Shown one piece after another: positions 22,141-32,864 of a stretch of 64,000 nucleotides of DNA. The position numbers and the translations under genes are program-made. This DNA comes from Prunus persica. Its lineage: Eukaryota; Streptophyta; Magnoliopsida; Rosales; Rosaceae. Every line of letters begins with the position of its first letter. The stretch's first letter is position 1. The notes under the pieces were generated by a model. That model was not told the DNA's origin, did not search any database, and saw nothing but the letters and a program-made list of their open reading frames with translations. The stretch covers positions 14,638,084 to 14,702,083 of the forward strand of contig NC_034014.1 of the NCBI RefSeq assembly GCF_000346465.2. Reading direction: 5' to 3'.

Positions 22141-22740
22141 AACATGGGGGTAAGGGGCTACATCAGTGTGGATGCCTTACTTCGCTTCCTCACGAGGACC
22201 AGTTACTATAAAAGACTCTTTACTCCTTGACAATGATGCTGTTGTTGGAGTTGTAAGGAGTTTGGTGACTCGTAGGGATGTGAGTGTGCTGGGAACGAGG
22301 AATGATAATCGAGTGGTGAGTGAAGCCATGACACTGAGCATGCAAAGTGAGATATCTATCGCAAGTGTAGGGCATCACTCATTGTGAAATCTCATGAGGT
22401 AGAGGTGCTAAGAGCTCAGTTGGTTGCATAACGAAATTTGGTTGAAGATTGTCAATGTATGATAAGGAGTTTGAAGAGGGAGCAGGCGAAGACGGTGGAG
22501 ACGAATCGACATTAGCTTGAAATATTGCAGGAAGAGAATCAAAAGCTATCAAAGATGATAGATTTTTACTCTCAAGACACGCAAAAGCATATGGAGGCCT
22601 TGGATCGACCGGGTAAACGCAAGCAACGAGATCACGACACAAGTTATGCTCAAGCTAAGGGTGTGATCTTTGGGAGCTCAAGGGATGAGCCCCAAGAAGC
22701 TGTGTGTAAAACCTAAGAGAAGAGATCCAGAGGGCCAAAC
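22141..22740 (+). pseudogene. Unidentified broken ORF with coiled-coil character
   Basis: Joined by eye across stops, the plus strand reads as a protein with VVGVVRSLVTRRDVSVLG. It is followed by a Leu/Glu/Lys heptad stretch (VEVLRAQL, IRSLKREQAKTVETN, LEILQEENQKLSKMIDFY) and a basic tail. Several stops and frameshifts break it. I do not recognise the family. It sits between transposon complexes and is probably transposon-derived. Confidence 0.35.
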
Positions 22741-25060
22741 TATAGGCTCCTATTGTGGAATCAGGAAGCCGCCATGATGTTATTTTTTTTAATATTCAAG
22801 AAGTACTCCTACTATAGTATCATGTTTTCTCTTTTTTTTTCTTTTTTTTTTAATAAAAAAAATATGAAACAACCTATTTATTAACCTGATGTAGTCTCAT
22901 GTTTCCTATTTTTAATATTTTCTCTTTTTTTAATTGGAAATTAGGAATGAGTGAATAAGTTATTAACTAGGTAACCAATTTAATAACCTGTTTAAGACTA
23001 CGCAGACCCTACACTACACATTTATTAAATAGGTCGAGTTTGAATTGAGTATTCTTAACACGTTTATTATCCCGACACAATACGAACCCAACACAACCCA
23101 ACCCATTACCACGCCTACTCATACATATCTGTGCCCTCATTTAATGTCTTGAACACACACTTTAACTGAATCAGTAAATAAAATAAGTAATGAGATTCGG
23201 TATGAAATAGAAAGCCCCATGTATTCTAGCTTATCTCCTCATGGCCACCTTAGAGCCCGCTCTGGGAATGCTCTCAACAAGACCTGTCCATTTCTTCTAA
23301 TGTCAATAGTCATTAACAATATACATAGACTATTAGGCCTGAGGAGGTAACTCCAACACCTTCTAACATTATTCTCCATTTTTCCACACATACATTATTT
23401 TCAAAGATGGTACAGTGTGCGCTATACTTTTCTGGTCCGCCAGTATTCAACAGCTACAGAGTTTTCCAAGGGACCTAGGGATTCAATATTGAACCTCAAA
23501 AGGCTTCAGATACGTAGTAGGACAGAGCAGTAGGGGTCCCACACTAGACTCTGACACTAGCATTTAGTTCACTCTGCAATGCAACTTGGACGTTGAAACA
23601 GTATATGCACAGACATATGCTGAAGAGAAACTCTGTTACAAGAATTTTTTTCCTATATGTTGACGTCCGTATATGTTAAGATTTAAGAAACTTGTCAGAT
23701 TCAGTACCTATAAAAAATTTTAGTTAAAGAAAGAGAACACTCGTTTATTTCTGTAGAACCAATGAAGGAAGGATCATCTAATATCTTTCCATCAAACTGA
23801 GAGACACTAGTAATCATAAAGTAACACGTATAGGTAACTGATATCAGAACCTTAAGCGAATTCTCAATGTCTGGTCAAAAGAAAAAAGAAAAAGAAATAC
23901 TCCCTCAACTTTTGATACATCAAATATATCAGTATATTATTCTGATTGTTCTCTTTCTAGTTCTGCACCATTTGCTTTTGCTTGCTTTTGCCCATGTCTC
24001 TAGTCATTGCGCACGGACGCTTTAATTTTTATAGCTAAGAATTGTTCTCTTCCTATATACCTAAAGTATGAACTTAAGTCATTAGTTATGTTCATTATTT
24101 TTGTATGAATTTGTGGTTCATGTTTATAATCTGGAAACACAAATAATCGGACTCTAAATCTAATTACATGAACGTTACGTGTAGTTCATATGACTTCAAA
24201 TCTCAAATTTACAATTTCGTGTAGAGTCAAATAGTTCCGACAAGAGAATTGTCGGGGAAGCAAATTAGAAAAGCATTAATGTTGGATTGTGGAAATGATG
24301 AGACGATGTAGATGGAGATGGAGCCCTTTCCCTGGAATCCCATGCCCCTCAATACTCATCTCCCCCAAAGTAGCTATAGCTATAAGCCCTATATAGATAT
24401 CAATACATGGTGATGTATGCCATGTCATATAGTACACTGAAAAGTGAATAAACGTAAAACGCGCAGTCTGAAACAGTGGGAGGGAGGGAGGGAGTGATGG
24501 AGATACATTGAGGTCAGTAGTCCGTGCATACCTGCTTTCCAACTTATATCAAGATTTGTTTACCTACTGTTTCTGCACAATGCAAACAATGACGTATACA
24601 ATACGCTACCAAGCCAAGACTCTCCTCCTTAATTAGGGGAATGGGTACCAAGTACTTGACACACAACATGTACACGAGAGAGAGAGAGAGAGAGAGTGAG
24701 AGAGAGAGAGAGAGTGAGAGAGAGAGAGAGCATCAAAATAAAGCCTACAAAAGTGGGTGAGGTAAAGGGACAAGATTTCCTGTTGTGGGGGTCTAAAGAC
24801 TAAAACAACAGTACCAGTTGCTTAGTCGGTAGGACCAAACACTCACCTAACCATTTCAAAAGGATGACATAACATAATCCCTAACCCTCTCCTTCCCCCC
24901 TTTTTTTTTCCTTTACTTTTTTTTTTTCTTTCTTTCTTTCTTTCTCTTTCTTTCTTGCCTCGACTCAACTCAACTTCTGCTTAATACCCCTTTTTTTAAG
25001 GGAATTTATAAGGTTTTCTTGGCATTTGATTTGACAATTTGAGATAGCAGCAAGCAAGCG
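22741..25060. other. Intergenic, AT-rich
   Basis: No gene is supported. It contains poly-T tracts, a GGGA repeat near 24478-24495, a GA microsatellite at 24676-24731 and a CTTT repeat at about 24928-24957. It is the distal upstream region of the IDA-like gene. Confidence 0.6.
24676..24731. repeat. (GA)n microsatellite
   Basis: GA dinucleotide run interrupted by two GTGAG units. Confidence 0.9.
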
Positions 25061-25068
25061 CTATATAA
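25061..25068 (+). promoter_or_regulatory. TATA box candidate of the IDA-like gene
   Basis: CTATATAA lies about 430 bp before the start codon. It would place the transcript start near 25095 and give a long pyrimidine-rich 5' leader. Confidence 0.4.
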
Positions 25069-25253
25069 CTGTATTTCTTTTCTTTTTTTCGTGGTCCACT
25101 TCTTTTTCTAACCCTTTTAATAATCACCTCCAAACCTAAAGCCAGAAGACCATTTGAAATTGAAAAGCTTTTTCTCTGCTCAAAACTTTTCGACTTTCTT
25201 CTATTGGCTTCCAACATTGCTTTTACTTGTAGAAGCATCTGATTGTTTTTTAA

Positions 25254-25258
<5 letters not shown>

Positions 25259-25303
<45 letters not shown>

Positions 25304-25342
25304 ACCACATTTCTCAGAACAAACACACACACACACACACAA
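25259..25342. repeat. (CT)n and (CA)n microsatellites in the IDA-like gene leader
   Basis: A CT run (about 25259-25302) is followed closely by a CA run (about 25323-25341). Both lie within 250 bp upstream of the start codon. Confidence 0.9.
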
Positions 25343-25499
25343 TTGTGCATTGAATTGCCCATGTTCCCTGCTCTCACTACCTTTTGCTCATCAATACCCT
25401 CAAAACCAAAGTAGTACCCCATCTTCACCAAACCCTCTTTAATATCGCTAATATCTGATCTCTCTCCATTCTAGCTAGTCTCATTTCCAGCAAGCTAGC

Positions 25500-25733
25500 A
25501 TGGCTTCAAGTAGACGACCTGTAATTCTACTTGTATGCCTCTTCTTGACGTTCATCTTCACTAATCTCGGCAACTGCCATGCGTCAAGAACCGCCCAAGT
25601 CTTCAAGCTCAAGCCGAAGTACCAGCATTCAGGCCACTTTTCGGGGTTCTTGCCAAGAAGGATACCTATTCCGGCTTCTGGACCCTCAAGGAAGCACAAT
25701 GATATCGGCTTAAGAAGTTGGAGATCACCCTGA
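25500..25733 (+). CDS. IDA-like secreted signalling peptide precursor
   Basis: A 77-residue single-exon protein. Residues 1-29 form a signal peptide (basic MASSRR start, then the hydrophobic core VILLVCLFLTFIF). A short variable region follows. Near the C terminus is the conserved core FLPRRIPIPASGPSRKHN, with the family hallmark P-I-P-x-S-G/A-P-S-[RK]-[RK]-H-N. The tail DIGLRSWRSP follows. IDA-type peptides are secreted, cut out of the precursor and Pro-hydroxylated. They are perceived by HAESA-type receptor kinases to drive cell separation in abscission and lateral root emergence. The length matches the family. The next Met is absent, so the start is clear. Which family member it is cannot be told from this alone, and the SGPS core also recalls the related PIP peptides. 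Confidence 0.85.
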   Translation: MASSRRPVILLVCLFLTFIFTNLGNCHASRTAQVFKLKPKYQHSGHFSGFLPRRIPIPASGPSRKHNDIGLRSWRSP

Positions 25734-27960
25734 TCAATATTGCCACACCAGTCTCATTTTTGACAAAAGGTGATCACCTGGGATTTTCTTTGTCATCTTG
25801 ATTAATTTTTTCTTTCTTTAATTTTCTTCACAACAAACATGAAGATTTGGTGAACAATGTACATGGAATTGTCAAAGGGTAATTAATATTTTTGGGCTGT
25901 TTTGATATGACAATGTTTTTAATTAGCTTGTTCAGGTTTGGTTTCTGAGATCTCCTATAAATGTATACTAGGAGAAAGACTGTTTGATTTTATCTTCTTC
26001 TTCTCTATTTTTTTTTTCTTTGGGGTGTGCTTGAGCAGTAGACAATCGACAGCTTCACAGGAGCTCTAATTACTGATATGATATAATTTTAATGTTATAT
26101 TCTGTACATTATAATCAAAAGATACATAGTTTCTACATGGAGAAGCTTCATGTCTTTTCAAATATAATTTGCATTTTTTTTTCTTTTTTTCCCACCCTAT
26201 TTACAATCCCTTTGGTGAAATAATGAAAGTAATTGGTAGGTAATTATGCAGATTTCAATGGTGGAGTAATGGAGTGGAATTGTCACCACCCATTTGTACT
26301 ATAATTGCAAATTTGATAGAGCAGTTGTATATCCAACAGAATCACGTAATACTAATTATGATGAGATTTTAACTATAATGAAAGGTATGTTGTATGATTA
26401 AAGAAGAAACAACTCCCCTATCACAGACGTTATTTAAGCTTTTTTGAGGAAAGAAAGAATTTGAAGGACTAGTCTCACTCACTCAGCATGGCGTTGGCGA
26501 CAAATAAAGGTGAAATGACCCCTAAAACTAAAGACGACACGACATCATGTCATACCTCTATTTAATTTTTCTTTATCTTCCATATAGGGTAATGCACAGG
26601 GTCCTAAGTAAAGCTAGAGGCATCAAACTATGAAACATTGAAAAAGTTTAAAAGTACCTTAGGCATGTTTATCAATCCATGGGAATCAAAATAAGGAGTT
26701 TCGATTATGAATTACTCCTTTATTACCTCGAATAGCGGAATGAGAAAGTAAATCGGAGTTCACACAAAATTCGGAATTTAACTTATGATTTTAGAGGAAT
26801 TTGACTCTTTTTTGAGTAGTATGTGGTATTCAAAATCGGAAATCCATCTTTTGTACTTATTATATCCTCACACAAATTTTAAAATTCCAAATTTGCCATC
26901 CATTTGAACCTAATAATTTATCTGTAAACAGTGCATTTTAGTAATCAAACTAGTTTTAATTTCGACTCATGAGAATTTAATAAACAACTTATAAGCAATC
27001 AATACAATTCCTACCCCAATTCAACTCCTCATTCTTACCCGATTACAGATTAGTAAACATGTTGAGAAACAATAATTTATAATCATGAGGTAAAAGGATA
27101 ATAAACTTATAATTTAAATAAAAAATTTAAAACAAAATAAACTTATCATTTAAATAGTAAACGTATCATATTTTTCTCTTTCTCCCATCAATAGCTGCCT
27201 CACATGCATGACATCTTCAAATTTCTAGTATTTTTTATTTAATACAAAACGAGATAAAAACATTATACACATTTTTCAGTGGAAATCAATATTCTTTTTC
27301 TTTTAATAATGAGAGAAATACCACTGCCCTACAAGGTTCAAAATTAAGTGTTGAATAATATGCAACAAAAGATAAGCTTATAATGTTATTTTTCTTCATG
27401 GGTGTATTGGCAGATTGTTCAATAATGTTTTGGAATAATCCATAATCGTCTACTTTGTAACCAGATGCATGCTCATGTATTGATGAACAATTTCGAATTA
27501 TAACCAATTTAATTCACATATAATGAGGAAATACGAGGAATAGGTATCATCTTTCTACTTATGGTGTGCAATCATTTTAAGGATAAGAAAATGAATTTTC
27601 GCAATGGATAGCAAATTATAACAAGTGCAAGAGCAAAAGAGATACTCGAAAAAAAGGAAAAGAAGGCTACTCAATTTTAGCACCATAATACATATGTGGG
27701 TGTGTTGATGGATTTAGAGTTGTGTTATAATTTGTGGCTTCATTGGATTCTATTGAAATCTGGAATTCATGAGGGATTTGATGATTTTTTTTGTTTGGCC
27801 ATGCATGTGTATACATTGATATGTATTATTATGATTTTGATGATGTATGTCTGTATACTGTGATTTGTGGTGTATAAATTCATCATTGTCCTCCTCATTT
27901 CAAGTTATGTTATTGGCTCATTGCTTCTTCAGCAATGGAAGATAATTACCATGGATGTGT
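25734..27960. other. Intergenic, AT-rich
   Basis: Contains the presumed 3' end of the IDA-like gene, then AT-rich DNA. Open frames here show no recognisable protein. Confidence 0.55.
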
Positions 27961-27967
27961 ATAATGT

Positions 27968-28120
27968 ATGAGCTCAGTTGATTGAACTCGTCGACCTACG
28001 CTCATACGAGCAGAGGTTCGAAATCCCTAGTTTGTATGAGGAAAATTATATTAAAAATCATAAATCGAATTAGAAGGTGGGTATAAAGCCAAATCACACT
28101 CAACACTATCCTTAAAAAAA
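27968..28120 (+). mobile_element. tRNA-derived SINE-like copy 1
   Basis: A box A-like sequence (about 27973-27984, CTCAGTTGATTGA) and a box B-like sequence (GGTTCGAAATCC, about 28016-28027) are spaced as in an RNA polymerase III promoter. A non-tRNA tail and a short poly-A follow. It shares its head with the copy at 29868. Confidence 0.6.
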
Positions 28121-29119
28121 AGGTGTCCTAAACAAAGATTAGCATGGACCCCGTACTAAAATCTCTGGCTCTATCTATCATCCTGCCTCACATTAAAATA
28201 GTAGCTGCAGTTTGTTCCCTGTTTCATGCCAAAAAGTAAACTAAAAAGCCGAAAGCTTCAAAAAATAACTTTTTTTCCCCCCTTGTGACTGAAAAAGTTA
28301 CTCAGTGACTTTACAGGGCATAACAATAATTAGGCAAACACTAAAAATGTGGGGGCCAAAATTTACTGTCAAAAATGGATATCAGATTAGAACAATCAAG
28401 AAATTATGCATCATATAAAAATGTCACTAATTTCTAATCATGAGCCTCCAAACTTAAGACCCTTTACTTTTACCACGTTTGTCGTTTAAAGAAGGTGAAT
28501 AATGAACCCATTTGATTGCAAATTTAATGTTTAAAATTAGCTTGATCTATTTTGAGCAACTTTAGGAGGTGATGTAATGCCAATAGATAACACTATGCTT
28601 TGCACAATTCAAGGGGAGGCCCATGATTTGACACAATAAATAGTGTTATTCCCTTGATATGATCAAGTGAGTTTTTAGTGGCCATTGATGACAACAAAGT
28701 AGAGTAGAGTGTGTTGAAGGTCCCACAGCTAATTATAAATGGCTACAATTGCAGTGGATTCTTTTTTGGTTTTAGAAAAATTTTAACGCACTAACGATCA
28801 TTTAGAAAATAATAAGTGATTAATTTTAAAATTTTCTCTCTAAATAGGAGCTATAAGAGTAATTGTATAATATGTCACATTAAAATGAGTCTATTAATAA
28901 AAAGTCCTATATTTTTCAATGTAAGTGCTCTGAATGGGGCTTTATGTTTGGTTTTGGGCTTTAATTGTATTTGGAGTGGGCCTTTGGGCTATGTGCTCTG
29001 GATTGGGATGTTTCTTCTGTTTTACTTTTCATTTTTTTTGAGTGAGGATGTTTCTTCTCTTGCTAGACTTTGGTTTGAGTTTAGTAGTTATATAGTGAGG
29101 GCATTATATACAGCCTTTA
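28121..29119. other. Intergenic
   Basis: No feature is recognised. Open frames at 28816-29124 give a hydrophobic translation without family motifs. Confidence 0.5.
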
Positions 29120-29255
29120 GGTGAGGTTCTATCTCTTAATCATTAGATCAAATTAGTTAGCCATTGAATCAAATTAGTAAGTTTGATTCAACAATTAAGA
29201 GACAGAATCTCGCCTAAGAGCCATATATAAGACCCCACTATAGAATGACTCCTCT
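29120..29255. repeat. Dispersed hairpin repeat (second copy near 2385-2515)
   Basis: TCTCTTAATCATTAGATCAAATTAG is answered about 60 bp later by an imperfect inverse ending TTAAGAGA. The downstream blocks GCCATATATAAG and CACTATA-AATGACTC are shared with 2385-2515. It is probably a small non-autonomous inverted-repeat element. Confidence 0.5.
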
Positions 29256-29867
29256 GCATGTCTTCTTGTTTTCTAGGGTTGTATCTTGCTTAGGCTGTAC
29301 CATGTTGTTCCCTTTATGGGTTTAATGAAGTGTTTTATTTCGAACAACAAAAATAAGAGTGAAGTGAGTAAAGATTGGATGAAAAAGGGTAATATGGATT
29401 GTTTGTAGGTTCAGGGTATAGCTATTGCATCTAGTGAGAATAATTGATATTTTTTTTTCGAAATGCTTTTTGTGAGTAATTATCAATTCACATTGAGGTA
29501 AATGAACAATTCAAATTCAAAAATAACTGTTGGGTCCCAAAAGTAAATTGATGAATCCTAATAGAATTTTCCTTTCTCAACTTTACAATCAATGGCGACA
29601 CCTAATATTGTTTCTAACACGATTCCTCTATCTGTGCTGTTGTGTGAAATCTAAAATTTGGTGATTTCCTTAAAACGGAGGGCTAATGGAGTTCGCATGG
29701 TAAGAATTTCATCAGTTGTTCATATTGATGATTGTGCTGTATAAGCCTAATTTTTTTTTTTCATGATAAAGGAGCTGAAATCCTATAAGCCCCATTTTTT
29801 TTATGCATCCTCGGTCCCTTGGATAATATTTTGACACCTATCCCTCTAATTTAACTTTGTTGTGAGG

Positions 29868-29965
29868 CGCCATGCTCAGTTGGTTGAGCTCGTCCACCTC
29901 CACTCATGTGGGCAAAGGTTCGAAACCCCTAGGCACCTATTGCTTGTACCAAGAAAGAAAAAAAG
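29868..29965 (+). mobile_element. tRNA-derived SINE-like copy 2
   Basis: Box A-like TCAGTTGGTTGAG (29876-29888) and box B-like GGTTCGAAACCC (29918-29929), followed by an A-rich tail (AAGAAAGAAAAAAAG). The head matches the copy at 27968 closely, while the tail differs. Confidence 0.65.
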
Positions 29966-30414
29966 AAAGAAAAAAACCTTTGTTCTGAGGCATAAAAAGA
30001 AGAAACTCATTTAGGCTTTTGCTTGCATCATCAAAATATTGTCTGATAAGTTATGAGTTAAACAAAAAATAACCAAGAAAAACAAAGCAAGCATGAAAAA
30101 AACCAGGCCCTGCTGATTTGGCAAAACTGTTTGTGATTTCCCTTGGATGACGATATTGTAGCAGCAAAGCAAGAAAATTAATCCTTTCTGCAGCAGGGTT
30201 TCACACAACATTTCATTCCCTCTAAGAACAAATGGATTGTCTGGTCCTTGATATGCTTCCGAGCTGAACCATATCTTGATCTTGACCATGCAGAATACAA
30301 TACCTCTGCACTTTCTGTGAAAAACCATTACTGCTAAGGTCAAGAAATCGCAAATTATTTGCCATACCAATGGCAGTTGAAAGCAAATAAACTGGAACTC
30401 AGCAGACAAGGATT

Positions 30415-32134
30415 TTCTTTGGCATATGCTTATGCAGCTGTCATCGACACCAGATGCAGCAGCTTCAACTCTAACTTCATCATCTTCACTATCACCAAGT
30501 TCATGCCGAGTTGCTGAACCCTGTTGAGCAGGATTTACTTCCTTGGATACCGATACCGCCAGAGATTGGCATTATCAGCAAGATTGAGCTCCTCAAGAAA
30601 ACTATTACCAGCTTAAAATATCAAACCAACAATTCACAAGTTCATTTCTAAGGACTAGTATATTGAGTACTAAATTGGCCTAGTGTGTGAACCTGATTCG
30701 AAGAACTCCAGCAACTCCAAGCTCACACCTCTGAAGGACCAAAACTTTCAGACAACACACTGAATTTGAAAGCATTGATGATAACACATTGCTACCCTGT
30801 GTTCATAGTTTAGGGACTTCAGTCAGGCTAGTATAGCAAAATCCTCAAGTAAAACTAAGTGCAAAGCACAGACTCTTGGTTGGGTAGGATTTCAGCAAGA
30901 AACTCTCTCATAACAGAAGGCTCTTTCTCAAGTCAAAATAACAAAAAGACAAAATGGCAACGACAACATTCTATTGAGAGCAGGGAACATTGCATAGTAA
31001 TCAGGCTTTTTAACAGCCAGTTCAAGTTTATCGTTGAATATTTATATATTCGATCCATAGCCTTTACATTCGGGTTCACTCTTTCATGCAGAATTTACTT
31101 GTGGTATTAGAAGGCAAAGGTCACTAGAGGCTTCAAGAACAAGCAAGGGCAGATTTTCACAAGAGGCAAGTATGCATATGTGAACATGTCTGTTCTAAAT
31201 AGTGGCCTGGCTTGAAATTGAAGTCACAGTTGCTCTCTTGCTTTGTCTTATTGACCCGTCTGTTGTATTTCTGGCTCTTGAAGGCTTTCCAATCCTTGTC
31301 CTTATTCCAATAGGAATCAGTACGCCATGAGTACTTCAAAGCAAAGATATGCCTCTCTTATTGGCTATGCTTGCTTACCAAAGATTTCTCTCTTCTTTTG
31401 TAATTTTTTTTGGTGCTTTCAGTGTATTTGATATGTGGGTCTGAGAAAGTGCAACGAACATAATGCATAATGGAAGGCTACGAGAGAGGGGAATGGACTA
31501 AGAATCTGATGTAGCTTCAATTAAACAACCTCAAGAATATCTAAGAATCTGATGTAGCTTCAATTAAACAACCTCAAGAATATCAGGGCAACACGTCTAA
31601 ATGTAATTTTGAATTCCATTAACTAGATCAGCTATTGATTGAGACAACTTAAATGCATCTGTATGCAGACTAAATTCACAGGCATTGGAGCTATAAAACA
31701 AACCCATCGACTATTTTTATGTTCAACTCCCATACTTATCATATGATTCCCATTTTCAGACACATATCGTCATTGGCAACCTAAACATATTATGTAAAAC
31801 AATGTCTGGTAGAAGGTGGTATGACCACAAATTATGAAACCAACATTATCTTTTGTTAAGAAAAATCACAATTATTTGCTTTCTACAGCAATATACAGAG
31901 TTGCAAGCAAGTCACAAACACAACAGGTAAAAGAATTAGCAAAATACCAAGACAAAAGAACAAACCTCTTGCATAATAGGATTTCCTGAGAGGTTCAGCT
32001 CAAGAATGCCACAAATCATAGATGAATCAGTGCTTAGTTTGAGAACATAAATAGATGTCACTCCGCAATAAGATAAGTTTTACAAGATCTTCAGTCCCAT
32101 TGAACAGTGACTCAGTTAATATTAATGCCCCATC
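30415..32134 (-). pseudogene. Fragment of a TONSOKU-like (LRR) gene
   Basis: Three exon-like blocks on the minus strand keep GT-AG borders. Block one is 31966-32134, with ILELNLSGNPIMQE. Block two is 30693-30796, with [19 protein letters not shown]. Block three is about 30415-30601, with [13 protein letters not shown] and then the acidic [19 protein letters not shown]. Together they read as consecutive leucine-rich repeats and the acidic stretch after them, as in plant TONSOKU/BRUSHY1, a nuclear replication-linked repair protein. Frameshifts in block one (before YCGVTSIYVLKL) and block three, and the absence of all other exons before the next gene, make it a pseudogene. The family assignment is from memory of motifs. 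Confidence 0.5.
31498..31583. repeat. 43-bp perfect tandem duplication
   Basis: A unit starting CTAAGAATCTGATGTAGC occurs twice in a row, at 31498 and at 31541, with no visible difference. Confidence 0.9.
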
Positions 32135-32864
32135 CTGCAAAAGAATAAATAGATTAACAAAATTAAATAATAGCAACTGGAGAAATACGCCGAGTGGCTT
32201 TCAAATTCCAAAAGTAAGTTCTAAAAATGATAGTTCACTCACAACTCCAATACCAGTTTCCCCAACCATCAATATTAATAAGGACAAGGTTTTAGCAATG
32301 TGGCAAAGGCTATCAACTGCAATCTAGCTTCAAACCGTTCAAATTTAAATTTGAAAATCTACAATAAGCGACTGCAATAGAATATAGTTACACCGGTTTA
32401 AATATAATATAGTCACACCCAAAAAAAAGGTTACGTATAAACCTTTTCAGAGAACCAGGCTTGAGAAGTAAACTAGCAATGACACTTCCAGAAATTGGGT
32501 TATATCATGTGAAATAAGAATAATTTTTATTTATTTATTGAGAACTCAAATAAAATTCAAAACAACATAAGAACATCTATTCTTGTACAGATTTGTCAGA
32601 TACAGAATACACCTTAGTTGCCTAACTCCAAGTTGTTTGTGTGTCGACTAAACCTGTAAAGTAACGGTAAGAAAAGAATACCCTCAGATTCTCTTGTAAT
32701 TACTGCAAAAAGATTCAGTCTATAAGCCCCAAGTTGTTAGTGTGTCAACTAGTTGAAAATGCAGTTTTGTTCTAGTACACAAAATTGTATTTACAGGCTT
32801 CTTTTGCTCTACCATCCCCAACAAACCACCAGCTACAGTGATATATACAACTATCTTCAAGTTC
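32135..32864. other. Intergenic or 3' region of the helicase gene
   Basis: No gene is supported. The part next to 32865 is the likely 3' untranslated region of the helicase (minus strand). Confidence 0.4.

Noticed and set aside
24996..25431. ORFs of repeated Arg-Glu and Ser-Leu around the IDA-like leader
   Set aside because: They are translations of the CT/GA microsatellites.
27972..28028. Possible tRNA gene at the A and B boxes
   Set aside because: The arms do not pair into a cloverleaf by eye and the tail is SINE-like, so it is a tRNA-derived SINE instead.
30011..30409. 132-codon hydrophobic minus-strand ORF
   Set aside because: It lies just beyond the TONSOKU-like fragment, has no family motif and no matching splice context. 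It looks like chance open AT-rich DNA.
31157..31339. 60-codon minus-strand ORF with a gene-like composition
   Set aside because: It lies in the intron of the TONSOKU-like fragment. The residue mix looks protein-like, but I could match it to no family and saw no splice borders.
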